From assembly GCA_028823855.1 (NCBI GenBank), contig JAPPFL010000038.1, positions 1-64,000 on the forward strand: a DNA stretch of 64,000 bases. The letters run 5' to 3'. The notes beneath the pieces are model-generated. The model searched no databases and was not told where the DNA came from. It worked only from the letters and a program-made list of their open reading frames with translations. The translations under genes and the position numbers were made by a program. The DNA is from Albidovulum sp. (GTDB taxonomy: Bacteria > Pseudomonadota > Alphaproteobacteria > Rhodobacterales > Rhodobacteraceae). Below, piece by piece: positions 48,460 through 57,800 of this stretch. Each line of letters starts with the position of its first letter. Position 1 is the stretch's first letter.

Positions 48460-49415
48460 ATCTACCTTTGGATATCAGCTCGGGCGTCGCTGCCGCGCGG
48501 GAAGAAGGAAAACCGATTGTTGCTCTTGAAACCGCTATCGTTTCGCACGGCCTGCCCTATCCTGACAACGTTGAAACCGTTTTGGCATCGGAGGAAGAAA
48601 TAAAAAGAATTGGAGCGCTCGCGGCCAGCATTGCGGTAATCGAAGGTCGAATTCGCGTCGGACTAGACACCGTCGAATTGGAAAGAATGGCGACAAGCAA
48701 GAATGTAGTAAAGCTTAGCCGTTCCGATATCTCGCTGGCATTGGCCGGGCGCTGGACCGGTTCAACGACAGTTTCGGCGACTATGATTTGTTCGCGCTTG
48801 GCCGGAATTCAAGTGTTTGCTACCGGCGGAATCGGCGGCGTTCATCGAGGAGCCGAGATAAGCTTCGACGTATCCGCCGATCTAATTGAACTGGCAAATA
48901 GCCCCGTCGTCGTCGTCGCTTCCGGCGCCAAGGCAATTCTGGATATACCGAAAACGCTGGAGTTCTTGGAAACCCTCGGCGTGCCGGCAATCGCTTTCGG
49001 ACAAAACTATTTTCCCGGGTTTTGGTCGAAGTCGTCCGGATACAGGGCTCCGTATAGATTCGATTCGCCGGCCGATATCGCCAACTCCTTCAGATTACGG
49101 CGCGATTTGGGTATTCGCGGAGGAATTCTCGTGGCGAATCCTGTTCCGGCTGAGAATGCACTTCCGCTGACAGAAATCAATCAATGGATTGACCGCGCAT
49201 TGCAGGATTTGGATGCGCGGCAAATCCGCGGCAAGTCAGTTACGCCCTTCCTGCTTGAGCGAATTGCCGAACTGTCGGACGGGCGTTCGCTAAAAGCCAA
49301 TAAGGATTTGATCAAGAGTAATGCCTCGCTGGCTGCCCAAATCGCCATAAACTTGAATCAGACAAATGTCGCATCCCCGGCAAGTGCCTTTCGAAGCCGT
49401 AGGAATTCAGCTTGA
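48456..49415 (+). CDS. psuG: Pseudouridine-5'-phosphate glycosidase
   Basis: A 319-aa enzyme that splits pseudouridine 5'-phosphate into uracil and ribose 5-phosphate. 'PIVALETAIVSHGLPYPDNVE' has the family Glu, 'KLSRSDISLALAGRWTGSTTVSATM' the catalytic Lys/Asp region, and 'FATGGIGGVHRGAEISFDVSADL' and 'SGAKAILDIPKTLEFLETLGVP' are diagnostic. Start is TTG overlapping the psuK stop, preceded by GGGAG. Together psuKG salvage pseudouridine from RNA turnover or from outside. Confidence 0.95.
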   Translation: MNLPLDISSGVAAAREEGKPIVALETAIVSHGLPYPDNVETVLASEEEIKRIGALAASIAVIEGRIRVGLDTVELERMATSKNVVKLSRSDISLALAGRWTGSTTVSATMICSRLAGIQVFATGGIGGVHRGAEISFDVSADLIELANSPVVVVASGAKAILDIPKTLEFLETLGVPAIAFGQNYFPGFWSKSSGYRAPYRFDSPADIANSFRLRRDLGIRGGILVANPVPAENALPLTEINQWIDRALQDLDARQIRGKSVTPFLLERIAELSDGRSLKANKDLIKSNASLAAQIAINLNQTNVASPASAFRSRRNSA

Positions 49416-49466
49416 ATGAATTAAACCGATTGTGCAAACTAGCGCAGTATTTGCGAGGTCGTAATA

Positions 49467-50180
49467 TTGGAGCAACCAAAAGAATCAAATAGTCAGGGTC
49501 GCCCTCAGGCGCCGAAGTCGGGAGGGATACTTGGCGCGCTGCGCGCCAATTTTCTGACTGGACTTGTAGTTTTGGTGCCCGTCGGTCTCACCGCCTACAT
49601 TTTTTGGACGGCGATTGGAATTATCGATTCTTGGGTGCTTCCCTGGATTCCGGAAAAGTATCACCCATCGGCCTATATTGGCGTCGATGTACACGGCATC
49701 GGTTCCGCGATATTTCTGGTTTTCTGCGTGGTTGTGGGTTATTTTGCCAAGGGCTTGATCGGCAGATGGATTTTACGCTGGGCCGAACACATTGTCGGCA
49801 GAATGCCTTTGGTGAGGTCGGTCTACCAGGCCTTGAAACAGATCGCCGAAACCGTATTTCAGCAGGGCGAAACTTCCTTTGATCGCGCTTGCCTCATCGA
49901 ATATCCCCGCAAGGGATTGTGGGCGATGGCATTTTATTCGACGACGACCAAGGGAGAAATCCTCGAAAAAACGCCCGATGTCGGTAAAATGATAAGCGTG
50001 TTCTTGCCGACGACACCCAATCCGACCTCCGGCTTCCTTTTGTTTGTACCGGAAACGGACGTAATATTCCTCGACATGTCGGTCGAGGATGCCGCCAAGC
50101 TGGTGATATCGGCAGGCTTGGTATATCCGGTACCAAAATCTGGCGTTCCCGCCCTGCCGAGCGGGAACGACAATCGCTGA
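49467..50180 (+). CDS. DUF502-family membrane protein
   Basis: A 237-aa protein with two N-terminal membrane helices ('NFLTGLVVLVPVGLTAYIFW' and 'AIFLVFCVVVGYFAKGLIG') and a soluble C-terminal part containing 'RMPLVRSVYQALKQIAETVF' and 'VFLPTTPNPTSGFLLFVPETDV', which are the family hallmarks. Start is TTG with GAGG 8 bases upstream. Function unknown. In many alphaproteobacteria this gene lies next to recG, sdhE and mfd; here mfd is 2.3 kb away and the others are not seen. Confidence 0.9.
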   Translation: MEQPKESNSQGRPQAPKSGGILGALRANFLTGLVVLVPVGLTAYIFWTAIGIIDSWVLPWIPEKYHPSAYIGVDVHGIGSAIFLVFCVVVGYFAKGLIGRWILRWAEHIVGRMPLVRSVYQALKQIAETVFQQGETSFDRACLIEYPRKGLWAMAFYSTTTKGEILEKTPDVGKMISVFLPTTPNPTSGFLLFVPETDVIFLDMSVEDAAKLVISAGLVYPVPKSGVPALPSGNDNR

Positions 50181-50220
50181 ACAAAAATTCCTAAACCGCA
50201 ATCGGAAATAAAGATGCGGT

Positions 50221-52047
50221 CTATTCGGCCGCCGGCTTTTCGTACCACCACACATCGGGAAGGAAGCCGATCCAGTCTCCATAGATCGGAATGGATTCCG
50301 GAAACCTAAGTTCAGCCTTGTACGCCAGTCGCGAAAAATTCGAATACCATACCGGGATGACGAATCGGTTAGCCGTAAGAATCCTGTCCAGGGCCCTGAC
50401 GCCTGCAATGAAATCCGACTGCTCCCTCGCTTCCAAAATTGCGGCGATCATGGCTTCGACAGCATCGCTGGCCACGCCCATCCAATTTCGGGTTCCCGGC
50501 GTTTCCACGCCTTCCCTGCCCCAGTAAAGCCGCTGTTCGTTGCCGGGGCTTAGCGACATGCTCCGTCGATACCACGCGACATCGAAGTCATAGGCGTTGG
50601 TTCGCTCTTGATATTGAGAGCTGTCGACGAGAGTTATCTCCGCTTGGATTCCCAATCGCTTAAGCGACTCGATATAAATCTCGGCGATGCTCATCGTATC
50701 GTGCGCACCCTGCACGACAAGGATCTCGAATTCGAAGGCTTCGCCATCGGCATTCTTGAGGACCCCGTCGGTATCAATCGACCATCCCGCCGATTGAAAC
50801 AAGTCTCGCGCTAAAAGAATGTTTTTCCGATTTCGTTCGGAACCGTCGGAAACGGGAAGCGTATACCCTTCCAAGGCGTCCTCGGGAATTTCGTTCTTGA
50901 AAGGTAAAAGCAGTTCAAGAACTTTTCCAGTCGCGGGGCCAGGTTTCGCACCTAGCACTGAATTGGAAAAATATGACTGAATTCTGGGAAGTTTGCCATC
51001 GTTCATGATCGCGTTTGTCAATTCAAAATTGAACGCGTGGATAAGCGCATCCCGAACTCTAATGTCCGTGAATTTTTCCCGCCTTGTGTTGAAAACGAAT
51101 CCGCGAATGCCGGAAGGCCGCTGGTGATAGATTTCCGATTTTACGACCGCATTGGTACGTACTGCAGGAAAATCGTAGTTCGAATCCCACTTGGCGGCGT
51201 TCCATTCCCTGTATATATCGATTTCGCCGGCCTTGAAGGCTTCAAAAACGACGCCGCCATCGCCGAAATACTCGTACGTTATTTTATCGAAATTGTGCCT
51301 TCCCCTGTTGAAGCTCAAATCCTTGCCCCAGTAGTCGGTATCGCGCGCAAAGCGAATGAACCTTCCCGGCTCAAATTCCTCGACTACATAGGGACCGGAA
51401 CCTATTGGGATATCGAGCGAACTTTCGCCGAACCCCTTGCCGTCCCACTGGCTTTTCTGGAGAACTGGGCGAAGCCCCAAGATCAAGGGCAATTCGCGGT
51501 CGACCGTATTGAATGTAAACCGAACGGTCCTTTCGCCGGTCTGCATCGCGCTCTCGATCTTTTTCCATGACAGGCTATATCGCGGATGACCTTCCGTTCC
51601 GAGTGTCTCGAACGACCAAAGCAAATCTTCGACAGTCACGGGTGAGCCGTCGGAAAACCGCGCCTCCGGTCTAAGCGTGAACTCGACCCAGTCCCGGTCG
51701 GGTCCCGTCTCGACCGTTTCAGCCAGGAGGCCGTACAGCGTAAACGGTTCGTCGTAGCTTCTTCCGAGCAAGGTCTCGTAGACATGCGATCGAATTTCCC
51801 ATGGCGCCCGCCCTTTTACGATCCAAGGATGAAGCGAATCAAAAGAACCGGATCTTCCGTATGTAATGCTGCCGCCCTTCGGCGCATCTGGATAGGCGTA
51901 GGGAAGCGAGACAAAGTCCGGCGGCAGCGCCGGCTCGCCGTACATGGCTATGCCATGAGAAGGCACCGCGTGAACTTTCCCGGGCGCGACTACGCCCGAG
52001 GCGAAAGCGCAAGCGACCGCAAGGACAACATGATTAATTTGTGGCAT
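50221..52047 (-). CDS. Extracellular solute-binding protein, family 5 (YejA-like)
   Basis: A 608-aa periplasmic peptide-binding-type protein. Signal peptide cleaved near 'GKVHAVPS' (about residue 27). 'AMYGEPALPPDFVSLPYAYPDAPKGGSI' and 'PEARFSDGSPVTVEDLLWSFE' are typical of YejA, the receptor of the YejABEF system for peptides and microcin C. No permease or ATPase genes (yejB, yejE, yejF) are beside it, so it depends on genes elsewhere or has been separated from them. Complete. Confidence 0.9.
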   Translation of the reverse strand: MPQINHVVLAVACAFASGVVAPGKVHAVPSHGIAMYGEPALPPDFVSLPYAYPDAPKGGSITYGRSGSFDSLHPWIVKGRAPWEIRSHVYETLLGRSYDEPFTLYGLLAETVETGPDRDWVEFTLRPEARFSDGSPVTVEDLLWSFETLGTEGHPRYSLSWKKIESAMQTGERTVRFTFNTVDRELPLILGLRPVLQKSQWDGKGFGESSLDIPIGSGPYVVEEFEPGRFIRFARDTDYWGKDLSFNRGRHNFDKITYEYFGDGGVVFEAFKAGEIDIYREWNAAKWDSNYDFPAVRTNAVVKSEIYHQRPSGIRGFVFNTRREKFTDIRVRDALIHAFNFELTNAIMNDGKLPRIQSYFSNSVLGAKPGPATGKVLELLLPFKNEIPEDALEGYTLPVSDGSERNRKNILLARDLFQSAGWSIDTDGVLKNADGEAFEFEILVVQGAHDTMSIAEIYIESLKRLGIQAEITLVDSSQYQERTNAYDFDVAWYRRSMSLSPGNEQRLYWGREGVETPGTRNWMGVASDAVEAMIAAILEAREQSDFIAGVRALDRILTANRFVIPVWYSNFSRLAYKAELRFPESIPIYGDWIGFLPDVWWYEKPAAE

Positions 52048-52140
52048 TTCGGCAACAACCTCCTGGAATGATTAGATTTTTCAAGCGAGACTTACCCAAA
52101 ACTCACTCCGGCCCTTGTCGGCCGCCCTAATATTAGATAT

Positions 52141-52223
52141 GGAATTCTCACTGCTCGATAGGTTTCTTGCCTGTATGAAACCTGCCTCAACATCTTAGCG
52201 CCCGCTTCGGCGGGCGTTTTTTT
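52141..52223 (+). ncRNA. Candidate small RNA ending in a UUCG terminator
   Basis: A hairpin GGTTTC (52161-52166)/GAAACC (52177-52182) with a 10-base loop, a short single-stranded part, and a strong intrinsic terminator together look like the 3' half of a bacterial small RNA. It is divergent from the YejA-like gene and no protein gene on the plus strand ends here, so the terminator needs a transcript. The 5' end and promoter are not fixed; the start given is a guess. No known RNA family was recognised. Confidence 0.4.
52199..52223 (+). terminator. Rho-independent terminator with UUCG tetraloop
   Basis: CGCCCGC (52199-52205), loop TTCG, GCGGGCG (52210-52216), then seven T (52217-52223). A textbook strong terminator on the plus strand; there is no T-run in the opposite direction. 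Confidence 0.9.
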
Positions 52224-52354
52224 GCCGCGCTGCAGCATGCAGTAATGCATTGATCCCCGCCGACTCTTCTCGCGGTCAATCAATATATTGACGGATTTGC
52301 GTTTGCAAGACGCATATTTCGCCCGCGCGCTGTCCGCCCGCGCCGGCGAAACGG

Positions 52355-52376
52355 TTAGTTTAGCGCGCTAAACTAA
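52355..52376. promoter_or_regulatory. Perfect 22-bp palindrome, likely operator
   Basis: TTAGTTTAGCG is followed at once by its exact reverse complement CGCTAAACTAA. It lies 308 bases upstream of the YejA-like gene start and about 80 bases past the mfd stop. No T-run follows, so it is more like a dimeric repressor site than a terminator. The regulator is not in the window. Confidence 0.55.
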
Positions 52377-52434
52377 ACTTCGGCCCGTTTTTAGCAATAT
52401 TCTGTCCCGGCATCGATTGCCCAAATTCTGCGAA

Positions 52435-55400
52435 TCAAGATGCTCGATTGTCGCGGCTCTCTCTTGTCGCAATTCGGGCCAATTCCGCAGCGATAGCCAG
52501 CGCCCCTCTCATCCTTTCCCCCGTTCCGGGCCAGTGTCTTCTCACTACAAGTTTGTTTGAGCGAACCTTCGCCCTCCCCTTCTGATCGTGAATAAAGGAG
52601 ATCAGTCCTTCCGTATTGGCAAACTCGCCCTTGCGAAATTCGACGGTGGCTCCTTTGGGGCCGCCGTCCAGCCGGGAAACTCCTGCTGCGGCGCATAGGG
52701 ACTTTATCCGGATCAGTCTCAAAAGCGTTGTAACTTCTGCCGGCATATCGCCAAATCTGTCGATCATCTCGGCCGCAAATCCTTCGATTTCCACTTTCGT
52801 CCGAAGCGACGAAAGTCTGCGATACAGATTCATGCGAACGTCAAGGTCCGCCACGTAGCTGTCCGGAATCTTTACGGTTACGCCAAGATTGATCCGAGGC
52901 GACCACGCTTCCTCCTGCATCGCAGCATCGATGTTGCCGCCCGCCTTAAGGTTGCCAATCGTCTGCTCCAGCATTTTTTGATACAATTCGATTCCAACTT
53001 CGGGAATTTCACCGGATTGCCGCGAACCCAAAATGTCGCCGGCGCCACGAATGTCGAGATCGTGCGATGCGACAGCGAAGCCTGCCCCGAGAGAATCTAG
53101 GTTGCTCAATACGCGAAGCCGACGATCCGCCTTTTCCGATATTTTGCTACGGCGATTATAGGTTAGGTAAGCATAGGCTCGAAAGTATGAGCGCCCTACC
53201 CTCCCCCTTATTTGATAGAGCTGAGCCAAGCCGTACAGGTCCGATCGGTAGACTACGACAGTATTCGCAGTCGGCACGTCCAATCCGGCCGCCACAATTG
53301 TCGTAGAAAGCAAAACTTCAGCTTTTCCTTCGAAGAAAGAGGTTGTGCGAGCCTGCAATTCGTTAGGACTCATTCTGCCGTGCGCTACCACAAATGAAAC
53401 TTCAGGAACTTGTTCTTCAAGAAATTTAGCAATTCCGCCAAGATCGGAGATTCGGGGCACAACGAAGAAGCTTTGGCCCCTTCGCGAATGCTCGCGAACC
53501 AATGCTTCCCTGACTGTAACCGTGTCGAATTCCAAAACGTAGGTGCGAATCGCAAGGCGATCGGCGGGCGGTGTTCCTATTACCGACATGTCCTTTATTC
53601 CCGACATTGACATTTGGATCGTTCTCGGAATCGGAGTAGCCGTTAAAGTAAGAACATGGACTTGCGACCGAAGCCTTTTGAGTTTTTCTTTCTGGGCGAC
53701 GCCAAAATTTTGCTCCTCGTCAATCACGAGAAGTCCGAAATTCTTGAATTTGATCCTGTCAGCAAGCAAGGCGTGGGTGCCAATCGCGATATCAATGGTG
53801 CCGTTTTCGATTCCCTTGCGAATGTCTGCCGCTTCGCTTTTTCCAACCAGGCGCGACAACTGGCGGATTTCGATCGGAAAACCGCTGAATCTCTCTTTGA
53901 AGGTAGCGTAGTGCTGTCGAGCCAGCAAAGTTGTTGGCGCGACAACGCCGACTTGCCAACCTGCGAGCGCCGCCACGAACGCGGCTCGCATGGCGACTTC
54001 CGTCTTACCGAAACCGACGTCTCCGCAAATCAACCTGTCCATGGGCGTACCTGACTCCAGGTCGCTCAGGACATCGGCGATCGCTGAAGACTGATCATCC
54101 GTTTCTTCATACTGGAAGCGGGCAAGAAATGATTTGTACGCGTATTGGTCGGGGACGATGACATGACCTGACCGAAGCGCCCGTTCGGCCGCGACTTTCA
54201 GCAGGTCGTCCGCCATATCCAGTATCCGCTTTCGCATCCTGGCCTTGCGTTCCTGCCAGTGCGCGGCTCCGAGTCGGTCAAGACGAGCGTGGTCTTGGCC
54301 GTAGCGGGACAAGAGGTCTATGTTTTCTACGGGAACGTAAAGCCGGTCCCCTCCTTCATATTCCAATACGATGCAGTCGTGAGAGGCATTCGATGCTTTA
54401 AGCGTCTCCAAGCCTCTATAGACGGCGACGCCGTGCTCGACGTGAACAACGATGTCGCCTGGAAGAAATGCCGCTGCGTCCGCTAGAATTTCTGAAATCG
54501 CTCGTTTCTTGTGCCTAGTCCGGACAAGCCGCTTTCCGAAAACATCTTGCTCGGAAATCACGGCTAGTCCTGGCGCGCAAAAGCCGCTTTCAAGAGCCCA
54601 GACTACGCAGCAGGCTTTGCTTCGTAGCCCGACTAAGTCGCTCGCACTGTCAATTCGACGAATTTCGCCGACTCCGGAGTCTTCCAAAAGTGATGAAAGG
54701 CGGTCTCGGGAACCGGTGGTCCAGCATGATACTACAACGTTGAAGTCCCTTTTAAGCTCATGAATTTTATTCGCAAATCTCTCTAATTGGGTTTCCTGGC
54801 CTTTCGCGTTGCTACTTGCTCGAATCTTGAACCCGGGACGTCCGCCCGCATCGATAATTCCGGGCCCGGGCGGCAACTTGCCCTGGCGGAGGCGGAAAAC
54901 TTTCCTTTTATTCAGTAGTCTCTCGAATGCTTCAGGATTCAAATAAAGAAGTTCGGGCCTGCAAGGCGGAGCAAAGACGTCGGACCGAGATGAATTCGCC
55001 GCCGATTGGGCTCTCGTCTCGTAGCGAGCTCTGACTAGATCCCATCTTTCCGCTCGATGGAAAGCGTCTCTTTCGTCGAAACTGACAGTCGCGCTAGGCA
55101 AATAATCGAAAATAGTTTCCAGCCGCTCCTGAAAAAACGGAAGCCAATGCTCCATTCCTTGAATTCTTTTTCGGGCCGAAACGGACTCGTACAGCACGGC
55201 TCCAAGCGGCGGAGCGCCGAATTCCGAGCGGTATCTGGTTCGGAATCGCGACACCGATTCATTGTCGAACAAAAACTCCGACCCTGGTGCGATATCCAAA
55301 TTTTTCAGCTTGCCAGTCGTCAGCTGGCTGTCGGGATCAAACTCTCGGATACCGTCCAAAATGTCGCCAAAAAAGTCGAGCCTTGCCGGTTTTCGCCAGC

Positions 55401-55917
55401 CCAGAGGAAATAGGTCAATTATCCCGCCTCTTACGGCGAATTCGCCGGGCTCGATGACTTTAGAACAGCGCAAATATCCGGAACCGCTGAGAAATTCCAC
55501 GAATTCATCGCGATTAATTCGCTGGCCGACGGACGCCGAAAGGCTGTTTCGACTAATGGTTTCACGCGGCGGCAAGTATTGGGTTGCCGAGTTAATTGTA
55601 GCCAAAATTACGATCGGCGATCGAATTTTTCCATTTGCGATGGATGCCAAGAGCGAAAGGCGGCTGGACGTTATCTCGGCGCGAGGCGATATGCGGTCGT
55701 ACGGCATGCAATCCCAGGCGGGAAACGACATGATAGGGAGATTCGGCGAAAAAAATGAGATTGCTCCTGCGATTTCGGCGAGCCGCCGATCATCTTTGGC
55801 AATATGCAAAATCGGTCCGTCGTGCCTTCCAGCCCAATCCGCAATCAATCTTCCGTCATAGCCCGCCGGCGCTCCGCAAACCGTAACTTCATCGTAAATT
55901 GAATCAATCTTTGGCAT
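52435..55917 (-). CDS. mfd: Transcription-repair coupling factor
   Basis: A 1160-aa ATP-driven translocase that removes stalled RNA polymerase and recruits UvrA. The N-terminal UvrB-like part ends about residue 400; the RNA-polymerase-interacting domain ('FLPGDIVVHVEHGVAVYRGLETL') is near 480-550; the motor has Walker A 'CGDVGFGKTEVAMRAAFVA' and box II 'LLVIDEEQNFGV' (DEEQ), then 'LTATPIPRTIQMSM' and 'QIRGRVGRSYFRAYAYLTY' (motif VI). The TRCF C-terminal domain is complete. Alone as a single-gene unit. Confidence 0.97.
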   Translation of the reverse strand: MPKIDSIYDEVTVCGAPAGYDGRLIADWAGRHDGPILHIAKDDRRLAEIAGAISFFSPNLPIMSFPAWDCMPYDRISPRAEITSSRLSLLASIANGKIRSPIVILATINSATQYLPPRETISRNSLSASVGQRINRDEFVEFLSGSGYLRCSKVIEPGEFAVRGGIIDLFPLGWRKPARLDFFGDILDGIREFDPDSQLTTGKLKNLDIAPGSEFLFDNESVSRFRTRYRSEFGAPPLGAVLYESVSARKRIQGMEHWLPFFQERLETIFDYLPSATVSFDERDAFHRAERWDLVRARYETRAQSAANSSRSDVFAPPCRPELLYLNPEAFERLLNKRKVFRLRQGKLPPGPGIIDAGGRPGFKIRASSNAKGQETQLERFANKIHELKRDFNVVVSCWTTGSRDRLSSLLEDSGVGEIRRIDSASDLVGLRSKACCVVWALESGFCAPGLAVISEQDVFGKRLVRTRHKKRAISEILADAAAFLPGDIVVHVEHGVAVYRGLETLKASNASHDCIVLEYEGGDRLYVPVENIDLLSRYGQDHARLDRLGAAHWQERKARMRKRILDMADDLLKVAAERALRSGHVIVPDQYAYKSFLARFQYEETDDQSSAIADVLSDLESGTPMDRLICGDVGFGKTEVAMRAAFVAALAGWQVGVVAPTTLLARQHYATFKERFSGFPIEIRQLSRLVGKSEAADIRKGIENGTIDIAIGTHALLADRIKFKNFGLLVIDEEQNFGVAQKEKLKRLRSQVHVLTLTATPIPRTIQMSMSGIKDMSVIGTPPADRLAIRTYVLEFDTVTVREALVREHSRRGQSFFVVPRISDLGGIAKFLEEQVPEVSFVVAHGRMSPNELQARTTSFFEGKAEVLLSTTIVAAGLDVPTANTVVVYRSDLYGLAQLYQIRGRVGRSYFRAYAYLTYNRRSKISEKADRRLRVLSNLDSLGAGFAVASHDLDIRGAGDILGSRQSGEIPEVGIELYQKMLEQTIGNLKAGGNIDAAMQEEAWSPRINLGVTVKIPDSYVADLDVRMNLYRRLSSLRTKVEIEGFAAEMIDRFGDMPAEVTTLLRLIRIKSLCAAAGVSRLDGGPKGATVEFRKGEFANTEGLISFIHDQKGRAKVRSNKLVVRRHWPGTGERMRGALAIAAELARIATRESRDNRAS

Positions 55918-56771
55918 GGTGCGTTGCTAGATTGCCCGCTGTCTGTTTTGTCAACCCGCGTTATCGGCCGTCAGGAAAAAATTGACTGCCAACACGAATT
56001 CTTCACGGCAAGCAATATTCGAGGGATCGAAAATGCGGGCATAAGCGTAGAGATATCGAATGTCTAATTTCAGCCACAGCGAACTCAATTGAAACTGACG
56101 GCCTCGCCGACGACTTCAAATGCGCGGAAGTTATCTTTGAAATTCGGGAACGAGACACGAGCTACCGCTATCGAATTCGCAACAAGCGCCGTGGCGCATC
56201 CATCGCAATGACAATCAATGATCGCATATTCGAGTAGCACCTCAAGAGATCCAGTTGAATTACTTCCTCTCGCAACCGGGTCGGCGCTAATCCACCGTTT
56301 TTTCGTCCGATGGAATGCTGGGTGGCGATACGCATGCGCATCGGATTCCGTCAATAGGCCCATGCCGAAAGTCTCTTCCTTTAATCGAGCGGAATGGCAA
56401 TCAACTAATTTTCAGGGAATACCTTGAGAATTCACATACTGGGCTGCACGGGCCATTGACTACGCTTTCGCATACTTAGGCAGGAACAATCTTTGTCTTG
56501 TCCGCTCAGCAACGGTTTGCAAATTCGACTATTCTGCAAGTTCCGCGCCTCCAGAATTAACTGCGCTAAGCCTGTTTGCGAAAAGTGCCACTAGTCGGCC
56601 CGCATTGGCATTTTGATTCAACCCAAAAGTAAATCCAAAACCCAATACTTGGACTGAATTCTAATTTTAAACTATTACCATTTGTTATTACTGAGTTTTT
56701 CGATGCAATTTAATCAATCTATTATACTTTCGCAGCCAAGGATTGCATTCCCGGCGCATTTGTTTAGGTTG
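55918..56771. other. Gene-poor stretch between mfd and hemB
   Basis: About 850 bases. A minus-strand frame of 92 codons (56085-56363), with 'YAIIDCHCDGCATALVANS', has a plausible amino-acid mix and could be a small or broken gene, but I cannot name a family. The rest shows nothing. The AT-rich end (56620-56700) likely holds the hemB promoter. Confidence 0.35.
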
Positions 56772-57800
56772 ATGAGGGTATATCCCCCGCTACTCTGGAT
56801 GCGCCCAATGCTATCCCAATTTCCAATGGCTCGAGCTCGCCGGTTGAGGCGAACGGCCGCTTTGCGCGACCTAGTTCGCGAAAATGCGCTAACCGTTTCT
56901 GATTTAATTTGGCCGGTTTTCATACGTGATGGCAGCAACATTTCGGAACCGATTCCGTCTATGCCGGGCGTAAACCGCATGTCGATTGATTGCACCGTAG
57001 CAGCGCTAAAACGTGCTGCCGACTTAGGTATCTCGACTACCGCCCTGTTCCCATATGTCGATCCTGCAAAAAGGACAATTCGATGCGAAGAGGCATGGCG
57101 CCCTGACAATTTGATCAATAGAGCAACCAGAGAGATAAAAGAGAATTTACCGCATATGTCAGTGATGCTCGATGTCGCGCTCGATCCGTACAATGCCGAC
57201 GGCCACGACGGAATCGTTGAAAAGGGAGAAATCGTAAATGACGAAACTGTGGAATGCTTGGTTCGGGCAGCTTTGTCCAGTGCCGAAGCGGGAGCAGACA
57301 TACTGGGACCGTCGGATATGATGGATGGCCGCATAGGTGCAATTAGAAAATCTCTTGAGAGCCATAAATTCAAGAATACTGCAATAATGTCCTATTCGGC
57401 GAAGTACGCGTCCGCATTCTACGGCCCGTTTCGTGATGCGGTTGGTTCAAGTGGAGTCCTCAAGGGCGACAAGAAAAGCTACCAGATGGATCCTGGCAAC
57501 GCCTTTGAAGCATTGCGCATGGTGCGACGCGATCTCGCGGAAGGCGCCGATATGTTCATGGTCAAGCCAGGCATGCCGTACCTCGACGTTTGCCGCCTAG
57601 TTAAATCGGAACTTGGTGTGCCAACCTTCGCGTACCAGGTATCGGGGGAGTATTCTATGCTCCATGCGTCCGCCATGAACGGATGGGTCGAACTCGAAGC
57701 GGCAGTCGCTGAGAGCTTGCTCGCATTCAAACGAGCCGGTTGCGATGCCGTGCTTACTTATTTTGCGATTCTTGCAGCCGAGCGGCTGTTGCGGAAGTAA
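56772..57800 (+). CDS. hemB: Delta-aminolevulinic acid dehydratase (porphobilinogen synthase)
   Basis: A haem-pathway enzyme joining two ALA molecules. 'RLRRTAALRDLVRENALTVSDLIWPVFIRDG' is the family start; 'MLDVALDPYNADGHDGIV' is the metal-binding region in the Mg-type (Asp-rich, Cys-free) form; the two Schiff-base lysines are in 'YSAKYASAFYGPFRDA' and 'MFMVKPGMPYLD'. ATG at 56772 is given, but the ATG at 56808 ('MLSQFPMARARRLRR') fits the family length equally well; an ATG at 56682 would add 30 unconvincing residues. Confidence 0.93.
   Translation: MRVYPPLLWMRPMLSQFPMARARRLRRTAALRDLVRENALTVSDLIWPVFIRDGSNISEPIPSMPGVNRMSIDCTVAALKRAADLGISTTALFPYVDPAKRTIRCEEAWRPDNLINRATREIKENLPHMSVMLDVALDPYNADGHDGIVEKGEIVNDETVECLVRAALSSAEAGADILGPSDMMDGRIGAIRKSLESHKFKNTAIMSYSAKYASAFYGPFRDAVGSSGVLKGDKKSYQMDPGNAFEALRMVRRDLAEGADMFMVKPGMPYLDVCRLVKSELGVPTFAYQVSGEYSMLHASAMNGWVELEAAVAESLLAFKRAGCDAVLTYFAILAAERLLRK

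Larger units (their letters stand above)
52048..52434. other. Regulatory intergenic region between yejA-like gene and mfd
   Basis: About 390 bases containing a plus-strand UUCG-loop terminator with a hairpin before it (candidate small RNA) and a perfect 22-bp palindrome, both listed separately. No protein-coding frame is convincing. Confidence 0.6.
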
